Source of the DNA: Pseudomonas cyclaminis
GTDB lineage: Bacteria > Pseudomonadota > Gammaproteobacteria > Pseudomonadales > Pseudomonadaceae
Reading direction: 5' to 3'
Assembly: GCF_015163715.1 (NCBI RefSeq)
Contig: NZ_JADDUM010000023.1
Location: forward strand, 1 to 34,740
DNA length: 34,740 nucleotides
Below, in pieces: positions 17,348 to 25,408 of the stretch. Positions within the stretch are counted from its first letter, which is position 1, and the number at the start of each line of letters is the position of its first letter. The notes under the pieces are model-generated. The model was given only the letters and a program-made list of their open reading frames with translations, searched no databases and had not been told where the DNA came from. The translations under genes and the position numbers were made by a program.

Positions 17348-18130
17348 ATGAGCGAACAACCAGCGGCCAGCCGCATCCAGGTCGAGGCCTTGGGCGAAGG
17401 TTTCAAGGACCGCGCCGAGCAATGGGCAGCGCTGCTTGGCTTGCCTTTACAGCTCGCGGACGCGGACTTTTCCCTGCAAGTTGGCGAGCATGGCCTACAG
17501 CTGCAACAGCTCGGGCCTGACGCGCCAGGACCGGTGCGGGTGGACTTTGTTGAAGGCGGTGCGGCCCATCGTCGACTCTACGGTGGCGGCAGCGGGCAGA
17601 TGATTGCCAAAGCCGTAGGCGTGGCCCAAGGCGTGCGCCCACGGGTGCTGGACGCCACGGCCGGCCTGGGCAAGGACGCGTTTGTGCTGGCCAGCCTTGG
17701 TTGCCAGATGAGCCTGATCGAGCGCCAACCGTTGATCGGCGCCTTGCTCGAAGATGGCCTGGCGCGCGGTGCAGATGATTTTGAGGTGGCGCCGATCGTG
17801 GCACGCATGAAGCTGCTCAAGGGCAACTCCATCGACGTAATGCTCAACTGGGAAGGCGAGCCGCCGCAGGTGATCTACCTCGACCCGATGTTTCCTCATC
17901 GTGAGAAAACCGCCTTGGTGAAGAAGGAAATGCGCCTGTTTCGGCCGCTGGTGGGCGATGACCCGGACGCACCGGCCTTGCTGGCCGCCGCCCTGGCGCT
18001 GGCCAGTCACCGTGTAGTGGTCAAACGCCCGCGCAAGGCGCCGTGCATCGAAGGGCCAAAGCCGAGCCATGCGCTGGATGGCAAGTCCAGCCGGTATGAC
18101 ATCTATCCCAAGAAAGCGCTCAAGCCCTGA
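17348..18130 (+). CDS. rsmJ: 16S rRNA (guanine1516-N2)-methyltransferase
   Basis: The 260-residue SAM-dependent methyltransferase acts on the small ribosomal subunit. The SAM-binding motif is [10 protein letters not shown] (101-110) and the family signature YLDPMFPHR spans 177-185, with a C-terminal basic KRPRK. Its length matches E. coli RsmJ. ATG 17348 was chosen; TTG 17345 directly precedes it. It is divergent from the duplicated-unit gene and convergent with the mexL-like repressor gene, with only 3 bases between the stops. Confidence 0.95.
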   Translation: MSEQPAASRIQVEALGEGFKDRAEQWAALLGLPLQLADADFSLQVGEHGLQLQQLGPDAPGPVRVDFVEGGAAHRRLYGGGSGQMIAKAVGVAQGVRPRVLDATAGLGKDAFVLASLGCQMSLIERQPLIGALLEDGLARGADDFEVAPIVARMKLLKGNSIDVMLNWEGEPPQVIYLDPMFPHREKTALVKKEMRLFRPLVGDDPDAPALLAAALALASHRVVVKRPRKAPCIEGPKPSHALDGKSSRYDIYPKKALKP

Positions 18131-18133
18131 TGT

Positions 18134-18769
18134 TCAAGGCCTGTAAGCCCGCATAAACAACCCCACCACCTCCTGCACATGGGCTTCGGCGGCTGTTTCA
18201 CTCAGTTGCCCGCCGCAGCCATACAGCAGGCAAAAATTTGCCGTGCCCTTGAGCAGGCAGAAGAAGTGTTCGGCCGCGGTAAAGGGTTTATCGATGCTCA
18301 GGGCGCCACTCTGGTCGATCTTGCTGAGCAAGCGTTCCATGCCCTGGAGCATGCGCATGGGCCCGGCGTCGAAGAAAATCTGTGAGAGTTTCACGTCCTG
18401 ATTGCCGGTGGTCATCATCAGGCGGTGCAGGTTCACCGACTCCTCGCTGTTGATCAGCCGATGAAAACCGCGTGCGATATTCAGCAGCACCGTCTCGACT
18501 GGCATACCCTCGGGCAGCTCGAAGTACATCACCGGCAGCTGCTCCTCGCACGTCGCCACCACGGCGGCGGTGAACAAAGTCTCTTTGTCGGTGAAGTGGC
18601 TGTAGACGGTCAGTTTCGACACGCCCGCCTCAAGGGCTACGGCATCCATGCTGGTACTGGCATAACCATTTCCCAAAAACAGGTTTTTCGCTGCCTGGAG
18701 AATTGCCTGGCGTTTTGCCATGTCCTTGGGACGCCCGGGGCTATTGGTGTTAACACGATTGTCGGACAT
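18134..18769 (-). CDS. mexL: TetR-family repressor of the efflux operon (MexL-like)
   Basis: The 211-residue regulator starts at the ATG at 18769, with AAAGG 5 bases upstream; a GTG two codons earlier is less likely. The N-terminal helix-turn-helix (about residues 40-62) contains STSMDAVALEAGVSKLTVYSHF. It is transcribed divergently from mexJK across a 93-base region holding nested palindromes, the same arrangement as P. aeruginosa mexL-mexJK. It probably represses both promoters and is released by a drug or metabolite, but specificity is inferred from synteny. Confidence 0.88.
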   Translation of the reverse strand: MSDNRVNTNSPGRPKDMAKRQAILQAAKNLFLGNGYASTSMDAVALEAGVSKLTVYSHFTDKETLFTAAVVATCEEQLPVMYFELPEGMPVETVLLNIARGFHRLINSEESVNLHRLMMTTGNQDVKLSQIFFDAGPMRMLQGMERLLSKIDQSGALSIDKPFTAAEHFFCLLKGTANFCLLYGCGGQLSETAAEAHVQEVVGLFMRAYRP

Positions 18770-18780
18770 TTTCACCTTTA

Positions 18781-18828
18781 ATACTGGACTGGTGAGTTTG
18801 GTATTAATAACATACCGGCCAGTATAAT
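18781..18828. promoter_or_regulatory. mexL-mexJ intergenic operator and mexJ -10 element
   Basis: ATACCGGCCAGTAT (18812-18825) is a near-perfect 14-bp palindrome (12 of 14 positions symmetric). ATACTGG (18781-18787) mirrors its CCAGTAT (18819-18825), and GGTAT (18800-18804) mirrors ATACC (18812-18816). TATAAT (18823-18828) overlaps the right end of the 14-bp palindrome, so a bound TetR dimer would block the mexJ promoter. The nearest -35-like TTGGTA (18798-18803) has a long 19-nt spacer. Confidence 0.72.
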
Positions 18829-18862
18829 TATTCCTAGCTTCATTTGCGAAAGGTCCTTCAGC

Positions 18863-19961
18863 ATGCGCAGCACTTTCCTGCCCTTTGCGTTGCCTGTCAG
18901 TCTGGTCTTCCTGTTAGCCGCCTGCGGCCATGAAGAAGCGGCCCAGATCACCGTCCGTCCAGCGATGGTGGTGCAACCGCAACCGTCGGCCCAGTCGATG
19001 GACAGCTACCCCGGCGAAGTACGGGCTCGCTACGAGCGACCTGGCCTTTCGCATTGGTGGCAAAGTCAGTAAACGCCTGGTGGAAGAGGGCGAGCGGGTC
19101 AAAGCCAACCAACCGTTGGCGGAACTCGACCCTCAGGATGTGCGCCTGCAATTGGAGGCCACCCGCGCCCAGGTTGGTGCAGCCGAGGCCAACCTGAGCC
19201 TGGTACGCGCCGAACGCGACCGTTACAAGACCCTGATGGATCGTCAGATGGTCAGCCGTTCCCAGTACGATAATTCCGAAAACCTCTACCGATCCGGCGA
19301 AGCGCGCCTCAAGCAGATCAAGGCCGAATTCGATGTGGCCAGCAACCAGGCCGGTTACGCCGTGCTCCGTGCCCCCCAGGACGGGGTCGTTGCCAAGCGT
19401 GCGGTGGAAGTCGGCCAAGTGGTGTCGGCTGGCCAGACCGTGTTCACGCTGGCCACCGATGGCGAGCGTGAAGTACTCATCAGCCTGCCCGAACAGGGCT
19501 TTGGTCGCTTCAAGATCGGTCAGCCGGTAGCCGTAGAGCTGTGGAGCCAGCCGGACCAGCGTTTTACCGGGCGCATTCGTGAACTGTCCCCGGCGGCCGA
19601 TCCAAAATCGCGCACTTTTGCCGCCCGCGTGGCGTTTACCGGAGGCAAAGTCCCGGCTGAACTCGGCCAGAGTGCCCGCGTCTTCATCCAGGCCGATGGT
19701 GTTGTTCCGCTGTCGGTGCCGCTGTCTGCCCTCAGTGCAGAGAATGGTGCGTCCTACGTCTGGCGTGTGGAGCCGGACAATACCCTCAAGCGCACGCCGG
19801 TGCGCATCGGCGCCTTCGGTGAAAAAACCGTACCGGTGCTCGAAGGCTTGGCGCCCACCGATTGGGTGATCGCCGCGGGTGTGCATGTGCTCCACGAGGG
19901 CCAGCAAGTGCGCCCGGTGGATCGCTCCAACCGTGTTGTGAATCTGGCGGCCAAGGAGTAG
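18863..19961 (+). pseudogene. mexJ: RND efflux periplasmic adaptor, MexJ-like (frameshifted as sequenced)
   Basis: This is the membrane-fusion lipoprotein of a tripartite drug pump. The N-terminal part (lipobox LLAAC, Cys21) reads from ATG 18863 to near 19036. The body (barrel-sandwich FRIGGKVSKRLVEEGERV, helical hairpin, lipoyl-like RAPQDGVVAKRAVEVG, beta-barrel) continues from 19038 in another frame to the stop at 19961. Two bases are missing or one is extra at GAG-C-GAC (19034-19040). Restoring CCC gives E-P-D-LAFRIGGK, the family consensus as I recall it. The repaired protein is about 366 residues, normal for the family. The pump gene next door is intact, so this looks like a sequence error. 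Confidence 0.88.
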
Positions 19962-19967
19962 TCCCCG

Positions 19968-22900
19968 ATGGGTTTCAATCTTTCCGAATGGGCGCTGCGT
20001 AATCGCCAGATCGTACTGTTCCTGATGATCCTGCTGGCCGTTGTCGGCACGTTGTCCTACACCAAATTGGGGCAAAGTGAAGACCCGCCGTTCACCTTCA
20101 AAGCCATGGTGATCAAGACCAACTGGCCGGGCGCTACCGCCCAGGAAGTCTCGCGCCAGGTCACCGAACGCATCGAAAAGAAGCTGATGGAAACCGGCGA
20201 GTACGAGCGCATTGTCTCGTTCTCCCGCCCTGGTGAATCCACAGTTACGTTTATTGCCCGCGACTCCATGCATTCGGCGCAGATTCCCGAGCTGTGGTAC
20301 CAGGTGCGCAAGAAGATCAGCGACATCCGCCAGACCTTGCCGCCGGATATCCAGGGCCCGTTTTTCAATGATGAATTTGGCACCACCTTCGGCAATATCT
20401 ACGCCCTGACCGGCGACGGTTTCGACTATGCGGTCCTCAAGGATTACGCCGACCGCATCCAGATTCAGCTGCAACGGGTGGCGGATGTGGGCAAGGTCGA
20501 GTTACTCGGTCTACAGGACGAGAAGATCTGGATCGAGCTGTCCAATCTTAAGCTCGCCACCCTCGGACTGCCCCTGGCGGCAGTGCAGCAGGCGTTGCAG
20601 GAGCAGAACGCAGTGTCCACCGCAGGCTTCTTTGAAACCCCGAGCGAGCGCGTGCAACTGCGCGTGTCGGGCAATTTCAAGACGGTGGAGCAGATCCGCG
20701 ATTTTCCTGTTCGAGTGGCTGACCGAACCTTCCGGATCGGCGATATCGCCGACATTCACCGTGGCTTCAACGATCCACCGGCACCGCGTATGCGTTACAT
20801 GGGCGCTGATGCAATCGGCCTGGCCGTGGCGATGCGCGACGGCGGCGATATCCTGGTACTGGGCAAGGCGCTCGAAGGCGAATTCGCACGTCTGCAGAAG
20901 AACCTTCCGGCCGGCATGGAGCTGCGCAAGGTGTCAGACCAACCGGCAGCGGTGAAAACCAGTGTCGGAGAGTTCGTGCAGGTATTGGCCGAGGCGCTGG
21001 CGATCGTATTGCTGGTGAGCTTCTTTTCCCTCGGCGTACGCACTGGCATGGTGGTGGCCCTTGCGATTCCGTTGGTGTTGGCGATGACCTTCGCCACCAT
21101 GTATTACCTCGGCATCGGTCTGCACAAGATTTCCCTCGGCGCACTGGTACTGGCGCTCGGTTTGCTGGTGGATGACGCGATCATCGCCGTGGAAATGATG
21201 GCGATCAAGATGGAGCAGGGCTACGACCGGCTCAAAGCCGCGAGTTTCGCCTGGACCAGCACCGCTTTCCCGATGCTCACCGGCACGCTGATCACGGCCG
21301 CTGGCTTCCTGCCGATTGCGACCGCGCAGTCGAGCACCGGCGAATACACCCGTTCGATCTTCCAAGTGGTCACCATCGCGTTGCTGGCCTCCTGGGTCGC
21401 CGCCGTGGTGTTCGTGCCCTACCTGGGGGAAAAACTCCTGCCGGACTTGGCGAAGATTCATGCAGCCAAACACGGCACTGATGGCCCGGATCCCTACGGA
21501 ACGCCCTTTTACCAGCGTGTAAGACGGTTGGTGGAGTGGTGCATCAGTCGACGCAAAACCGTGATCGTGCTGACACTGCTGCTGTTTATCGGTTCGGTGG
21601 CGTTGTTCCGCTTTGTGCCGCAGCAGTTCTTCCCGGCTTCTGGCCGCCTGGAACTGATGGTCGACCTGAAGCTGGCCGAAGGCGCCTCCCTGAGCAACAC
21701 CGCCGATCAGGTCAAGCGCCTGGAAGCCATGCTCAAGGGTCATGCCGGCATCGAGAACTACGTGGCCTACGTCGGCACCGGTTCGCCGCGTTTCTACCTG
21801 CCACTGGACCAGCAACTGCCGGCCGCCAGCTTCGCGCAATTTGTGGTGCTGGCCAACACCATCGAGGAGCGCGAAAGCCTGCGCACCTGGCTGATTGAAA
21901 CCCTCAACGAACAATTTCCCGACCTGCGTTCACGCGTCACTCGCCTGGAAAACGGACCGCCCGTGGGCTACCCGGTGCAGTTTCGCGTGACCGGCGAGCA
22001 CATTGAAGAAGTCCGCGCCCTTGCACGTAAAGTCGCGGCCAAGGTTCGCGAAAACACCCATGTGGTCAACGTGCACTTGGACTGGGAAGAACCGAGCAAA
22101 ATCGTCTACCTCAATATCGACCAGGATCGCGCCCGCGCCCTTGGCGTAAGCACTGCCAACCTGTCGAAATTCCTGCAGAGTTCGCTCACCGGTTCCAGCG
22201 TCAGCCAATACCGGGAGGACAACGAATTGATCGAGATCCTCCTGCGCGGCACCGTTCACGAGCGCACCGAACTGTCGCTGCTGCCTAGCCTGGCCGTGCC
22301 GACCGACAACGGTAAAAGCGTGGCGCTGTCGCAGATTGCCACCCTCGAATACGGCTTTGAGGAAGGCATCATCTGGCACCGCAACCGCCTGCCGACAGTC
22401 ACCGTGCGCGCTGACATCTACGGCAAGGAACAACCGGCGACGCTGGTCCAGCAAATTCTGCCGACCCTCGAAGGCGTGCGCGCCCAATTGCCGGACGGTT
22501 ACCTGCTGGACGTCGGCGGCACTGTCGAAGACTCCGCGCGCGGGCAGAACTCGGTGAAGGCCGGCGTGCCGCTGTTTATCGTGGTGGTGCTGACCTTGCT
22601 GATGCTGCAACTGCGCAGCTTCTCACGCACGGCGATGGTGTTTCTTACGGCGCCGCTGGGCTTGATCGGCGTCACGCTGTTCCTGCTGGTGTTCCGCCAG
22701 CCCTTCGGTTTCGTGGCCATGCTGGGGACCATCGCGCTGTCGGGCATGATCATGCGCAACTCAGTGATCCTGGTGGACCAGATCGAACAGGACATCAAGG
22801 CCGGCCTGGCGCCGTGGCAGGCGATTATCGAAGCCACCGTCCGACGCTTCCGCCCGATTGTGCTGACGGCACTCGCGGCTGTATTGGCCATGATCCCGCT

Positions 22901-23033
22901 GTCACGCAGTGTGTTCTTCGGGCCGATGGCGGTGGCGATCATGGGCGGGTTGATTGTGGCGACGGCGTTGACGTTGCTCTTTCTGCCAGCGTTGTACGCG
23001 GCGTGGTTCAGGGTAAAGAAGGATGTCGTATAG
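19968..23033 (+). CDS. mexK: RND efflux transporter, MexK-like inner-membrane pump
   Basis: The 1021-residue proton-driven multidrug pump of the HAE-1/AcrB type has a first transmembrane helix (QIVLFLMILLAVVGTLSYTKL), two large periplasmic loops and two groups of helices. The proton-relay pair Asp402-Asp403 in GLLVDDAIIAVE lies in transmembrane helix 4. AAGGAG (19955-19960) precedes ATG 19968, overlapping the end of mexJ. No outer-membrane channel gene follows, as in P. aeruginosa mexJK, which recruits OprM or OpmH encoded elsewhere; the same is inferred here. Substrates cannot be read from the sequence. Confidence 0.95.
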   Translation: MGFNLSEWALRNRQIVLFLMILLAVVGTLSYTKLGQSEDPPFTFKAMVIKTNWPGATAQEVSRQVTERIEKKLMETGEYERIVSFSRPGESTVTFIARDSMHSAQIPELWYQVRKKISDIRQTLPPDIQGPFFNDEFGTTFGNIYALTGDGFDYAVLKDYADRIQIQLQRVADVGKVELLGLQDEKIWIELSNLKLATLGLPLAAVQQALQEQNAVSTAGFFETPSERVQLRVSGNFKTVEQIRDFPVRVADRTFRIGDIADIHRGFNDPPAPRMRYMGADAIGLAVAMRDGGDILVLGKALEGEFARLQKNLPAGMELRKVSDQPAAVKTSVGEFVQVLAEALAIVLLVSFFSLGVRTGMVVALAIPLVLAMTFATMYYLGIGLHKISLGALVLALGLLVDDAIIAVEMMAIKMEQGYDRLKAASFAWTSTAFPMLTGTLITAAGFLPIATAQSSTGEYTRSIFQVVTIALLASWVAAVVFVPYLGEKLLPDLAKIHAAKHGTDGPDPYGTPFYQRVRRLVEWCISRRKTVIVLTLLLFIGSVALFRFVPQQFFPASGRLELMVDLKLAEGASLSNTADQVKRLEAMLKGHAGIENYVAYVGTGSPRFYLPLDQQLPAASFAQFVVLANTIEERESLRTWLIETLNEQFPDLRSRVTRLENGPPVGYPVQFRVTGEHIEEVRALARKVAAKVRENTHVVNVHLDWEEPSKIVYLNIDQDRARALGVSTANLSKFLQSSLTGSSVSQYREDNELIEILLRGTVHERTELSLLPSLAVPTDNGKSVALSQIATLEYGFEEGIIWHRNRLPTVTVRADIYGKEQPATLVQQILPTLEGVRAQLPDGYLLDVGGTVEDSARGQNSVKAGVPLFIVVVLTLLMLQLRSFSRTAMVFLTAPLGLIGVTLFLLVFRQPFGFVAMLGTIALSGMIMRNSVILVDQIEQDIKAGLAPWQAIIEATVRRFRPIVLTALAAVLAMIPLSRSVFFGPMAVAIMGGLIVATALTLLFLPALYAAWFRVKKDVV

Positions 23034-23061
23034 GCCTACCGGCTCTTTGTCACGCGATGTG

Positions 23062-23089
23062 GGAACCTTTCCTTCACGTTTGCCACACA
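23062..23089 (+). promoter_or_regulatory. Second hrp box (HrpL/RspL-type ECF sigma promoter)
   Basis: GGAACC at 23062-23067, a 15-nt spacer and CCACACA at 23083-23089 again match GGAACC-N15/16-CCACNNA at every defined position. It lies 29 bases after the mexK stop and 85 bases before the small His-rich ORF. It has the same spacer length as the box at 6908 but unrelated flanks, so it is not a simple duplication. Confidence 0.72.
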
Positions 23090-23174
23090 CGGATACCTGT
23101 GAGGCAGGTACTTCACTCTGACGGTCTAATCGCAAGAGTAAGGTTTCGAGGACATTTCTAGAGGTGTTAGTCAG

Positions 23175-23387
23175 ATGGTTCAAGCATTGGGTAACTTGTA
23201 TATGGCATTTGGTCGGATGTTGGGAGGGCAGCCGAGCCAAGCGTGTCACAAACATGATCATAAGCACGATCATAAGCGTGATCTCGATCAACGACTGTCA
23301 AATCTTGAAAGGGGGGTTCATTTCAATCAATGGCAGCCGACAAACAGTGTGACGGTCGTGAACAACAACACGCTCATCAGCCGCTGA
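23175..23387 (+). CDS. Small His-rich protein under a hrp box, function unknown
   Basis: The 70-residue predicted protein has no recognised homologue. Residues 1-20 (VQALGNLYMAFGRMLGG) are amphipathic/hydrophobic with no acidic residue and Ala at position 4. Residues 25-34 are HKHDHKHDHK, a possible metal-binding run encoded by 12-bp DNA repeats. Residues 37-47 suggest a short coil, and the tail is Asn/Thr/Val-rich (NSVTVVNNNTL). There is one cysteine (Cys24). AGAGG lies 10 bases before ATG 23175. A competing frame from GTG 23164 would begin inside that ribosome-binding site and is rejected. Its own hrp box and strong terminator, and lower GC than the flanks, argue for a real acquired gene. 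Type III secretion is inference. Confidence 0.58.
   Translation: MVQALGNLYMAFGRMLGGQPSQACHKHDHKHDHKRDLDQRLSNLERGVHFNQWQPTNSVTVVNNNTLISR
23253..23288. repeat. Tandem 12-bp repeat coding the His-rich run
   Basis: CATGATCATAAG, CACGATCATAAG and a degenerate CGTGATCTCGAT lie in tandem. The first two differ at one base. The in-frame unit encodes HDHK, so slippage would lengthen or shorten the His run without a frameshift. Confidence 0.7.
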
Positions 23388-23428
23388 ATGCCTTGATTGA
23401 GAGCGTGTGGCTCTCATCTTCAGCTGTT

Positions 23429-23464
23429 GCAAACGCCCCTGAACAACGGGGCGTTTGCATTTTT
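23429..23464 (+). terminator. Rho-independent terminator of the His-rich gene
   Basis: A perfect 11-bp stem (GCAAACGCCCC 23429-23439, GGGGCGTTTGC 23448-23458) with an 8-base loop is followed by ATTTTTA. It closes the cassette that starts at the hrp box and lies 42 bases after the ORF stop. Confidence 0.92.
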
Positions 23465-23580
23465 ACGCTAAAGAGTGGCCGCTGTGATACAACGTCCCAG
23501 AGGCTTTCTTCTCCAGCCTGGCCGCTGTAAACGCTATCGGTGAGAAGACCTTTGATCATGTGCGATGTGGGATGATTTTT

Positions 23581-24174
23581 ATGCTGGGTACCGTTTCGGC
23601 GCTCGTGTTGCTACTGGCCGTACCTGGGCCGACAAACACCCTGCTGTTACGCGCCGGGGTGTTGTTCGGGTTTCGGGCGGCGTGGCGGCTGGCCTTTGTC
23701 GAGTGCCTGGCCTACGTGCTGCAGGTCTCGCTGTGGGGCCTGGCGTTGGTCTACCTGGCGTCCTATTCGCCATGGGCACTGAAGGCGACCCAATTGGCAG
23801 CAGCGGGTTACTTGCTGTATGTCTCCTACCAGCTGTGGCAGCGTAAGCCGGGCGTCGGTGGGCCTGGAAAGGATCGGTTTTCCGGGCTGCATTTCTTCTG
23901 GCTGACGGTGATGAACCCCAAGGGATTGTTGATCGTTTCGTTTATCGCCCCAATCCACGCCTTTACCCTGTTACCCGACTACGCCGGTTTCATGGTAACG
24001 CTTGCCTTGGTGGTGGTTCCCGTGGGGTCTGCCTGGATCGTGCTCGGCAATCAAATCGATGGTATCCAGCAGAGCTGGCTGACGCCCTTGAGAATCAATC
24101 GTGTGACCTCCGTAGCCATCTGCTGTTTTGCCACGCTCATGATGGGGCGGCTGGCTGATTCGGTACTGTCCTGA
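23581..24174 (+). CDS. LysE-family amino-acid exporter
   Basis: The 197-residue inner-membrane protein has about six hydrophobic segments and the family signature PGPTNTLLLRAG near the N-terminus, with the mid-protein N-P-K-G (MNPKGLL). LysE/RhtB proteins export amino acids or related metabolites with proton exchange; the substrate is not predictable. ATG 23581 is chosen because GGGAT (23569-23573) is about 7 bases upstream; ATG 23572 or GTG 23560 would lack a ribosome-binding site. It is flanked upstream by the hrp-box cassette terminator and downstream by a terminator for the opposing operon. Confidence 0.88.
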   Translation: MLGTVSALVLLLAVPGPTNTLLLRAGVLFGFRAAWRLAFVECLAYVLQVSLWGLALVYLASYSPWALKATQLAAAGYLLYVSYQLWQRKPGVGGPGKDRFSGLHFFWLTVMNPKGLLIVSFIAPIHAFTLLPDYAGFMVTLALVVVPVGSAWIVLGNQIDGIQQSWLTPLRINRVTSVAICCFATLMMGRLADSVLS

Positions 24175-24177
24175 CCC

Positions 24178-24219
24178 CCAAAAAAAACGCCAGGAACCGT
24201 GATGAGCGGGCCTGGCGTT
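24178..24219 (-). terminator. Terminator of the plsB-ybaY-DUF4197 transcription unit
   Basis: AACGCCAGG (24186-24194) pairs with CCTGGCGTT (24211-24219) around a 16-base loop. On the minus strand it runs into a T tract complementary to the A run at 24180-24187, just past the DUF4197 stop. Confidence 0.85.
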
Positions 24220-24238
24220 GTGATCGGGTGCGTTGGCG

Positions 24239-24928
24239 TTACAGCGCGCCAAACACCTTCTTCGCCAAACTGGTCGCTGCCGCGGCCGGGTTCTTGCGAA
24301 TGGTCTCTTCCTGCTGCGCAATCATCTTGAACAAACCATCCAGCGCCTGCTCCGTCACGTAGTTTTCAACGTTGGCGCTCTTGGCATCCACGGCACCGAA
24401 GGCTGCCGCCTTGCCGGCCAGGGCGTTGTACTGCTGGGCCACGCCTACCTTATCGGTGGCGGCCTTGACGATTGGCAGGAACTTGGCGCGGATCTGTTCG
24501 CGACTGCTCTTGTTCAGGTACTGGGTGGCTGAGTCCTGGCCGCCACTGAGGATACCCTTGGCGTCGGTCACGCTCATGTTCTTCACGGCGTTGACCAGGA
24601 TCGGCTGGGCCTGGGTCACGGCGGTTTCGGCCGCTTTGTTCATGCTGTCTTCCAGTTGCGTGACCTGGTCACCCATGCCGAACATTTTCAGTTTGTCGGC
24701 GACTTTGCCGAGCTTGCCTGGCAGGCCGATTTTTACTTCGGGGTTGTTGCTGAAACCACCGGGCACACCCAGTTGTTTCACCGCGATCTGCGCGCCCTGG
24801 GTCAGGGCATCCTTGAGACCGCCGCTGGCATCGCCCTGGGACAGGCTACTCAGGTCCAGGGCCATGGCGTTGGCGCCGAACAGCAGGCCGGCGCACAGGG
24901 CAGTGAGGCGAAGGGAGTTACGGAGCAT
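24239..24928 (-). CDS. DUF4197 periplasmic protein
   Basis: The 229-residue secreted protein has a Sec signal peptide with likely cleavage at ANAMA|LDL (about residue 23-24). The mature chain is helical and Lys/Ala-rich with VKQLGVPGGFSNNPEVKIGLPG near the start and TEQALDGLFKMIAQQEETIRKNP near the end, the DUF4197 pattern. No biochemical function is known to me. AAGGA lies 9 bases before the ATG. It is the third gene of a minus-strand run after plsB and the YbaY-like lipoprotein, and is closed by the terminator at 24178-24219. Confidence 0.9.
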   Translation of the reverse strand: MLRNSLRLTALCAGLLFGANAMALDLSSLSQGDASGGLKDALTQGAQIAVKQLGVPGGFSNNPEVKIGLPGKLGKVADKLKMFGMGDQVTQLEDSMNKAAETAVTQAQPILVNAVKNMSVTDAKGILSGGQDSATQYLNKSSREQIRAKFLPIVKAATDKVGVAQQYNALAGKAAAFGAVDAKSANVENYVTEQALDGLFKMIAQQEETIRKNPAAAATSLAKKVFGAL

Positions 24929-24955
24929 GGGCGCTTCCTTATGATCTGGAGAATA

Positions 24956-25357
24956 TCAGTGTGCGACCGCATCAACGCGCAGGCGCAGCGGCTGTGGATC
25001 TTGGCCGTTGAGCTGCACAGCGTGCCGTTCAGTGGTGATAAACAGTAGCTTGCCATCCTGTTCGATGCGAGCACTCACCGCATAACTGTGGCCCGGCTTG
25101 ACCTGGGCCGGGTCGTAATTCAAGTGAAACGGCAGCGGCACCTGGCCTTTGATCGGGCCTTTCTGTTCGGCAAGGATCACCGCAGGGGCGTCCATGAGGG
25201 ATACGTCCTGCAGGCTGACGCTCAAGGTTGCTGTCGGCGGCAGGGCGATGCGTTGCAGGTAGAACACTTCGCCATCGAGGCTGGCCTTGGGGGCAGGGGT
25301 CATGGATTGGCAGGCTCCGAGCAGGGCGGTCAGGCCCAGGAGGATGATCTTTTTCAT
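24956..25357 (-). CDS. YbaY-like lipoprotein
   Basis: The 133-residue lipoprotein has lipobox ALLGAC with Cys16. The mature domain has RIALPPTATLSVSLQDVSLMDAPA and FHLNYDPAQVKPGHSYAVSARIE, the beta-rich YbaY/YscW-type (PF09619) pattern. That family includes type III secretion pilotins, but this chromosomal copy next to plsB is the housekeeping YbaY type and should not be read as a secretion component. The start is at the ATG at 25357, with AAGGAG 8 bases upstream; the longer frame to 25387 is unsupported. It lies 51 bases after plsB and 27 bases before the DUF4197 gene. Confidence 0.9.
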   Translation of the reverse strand: MKKIILLGLTALLGACQSMTPAPKASLDGEVFYLQRIALPPTATLSVSLQDVSLMDAPAVILAEQKGPIKGQVPLPFHLNYDPAQVKPGHSYAVSARIEQDGKLLFITTERHAVQLNGQDPQPLRLRVDAVAH

Positions 25358-25408
25358 GGTGCGGCTCCTTGTCAGCGGCGCCAGCATCCCACTGGCGCCT
25401 TATTCAAT

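Noticed and set aside
18948..20474. 508-aa ORF opposite mexJ and mexK
   Set aside because: Spans the start of two confirmed pump genes on the other strand; no motif.
23253..23288. Tandem repeats as a CRISPR array
   Set aside because: Units are 12 bp, in-frame within an ORF, with no spacers.
23164..23352. Alternative 62-aa ORF from GTG overlapping the His-rich gene
   Set aside because: Its start falls inside the AGAGG ribosome-binding site of ATG 23175 and it would have no ribosome-binding site of its own.
24193..24220. GGAACC within the DUF4197 terminator as a hrp box
   Set aside because: No CCAC at the required spacing; the bases belong to the terminator loop.
24956..25357. YbaY/YscW-family lipoprotein as the pilotin of a type III system
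   Set aside because: It is in the housekeeping plsB unit with no secretion genes nearby; the family link alone is not evidence.
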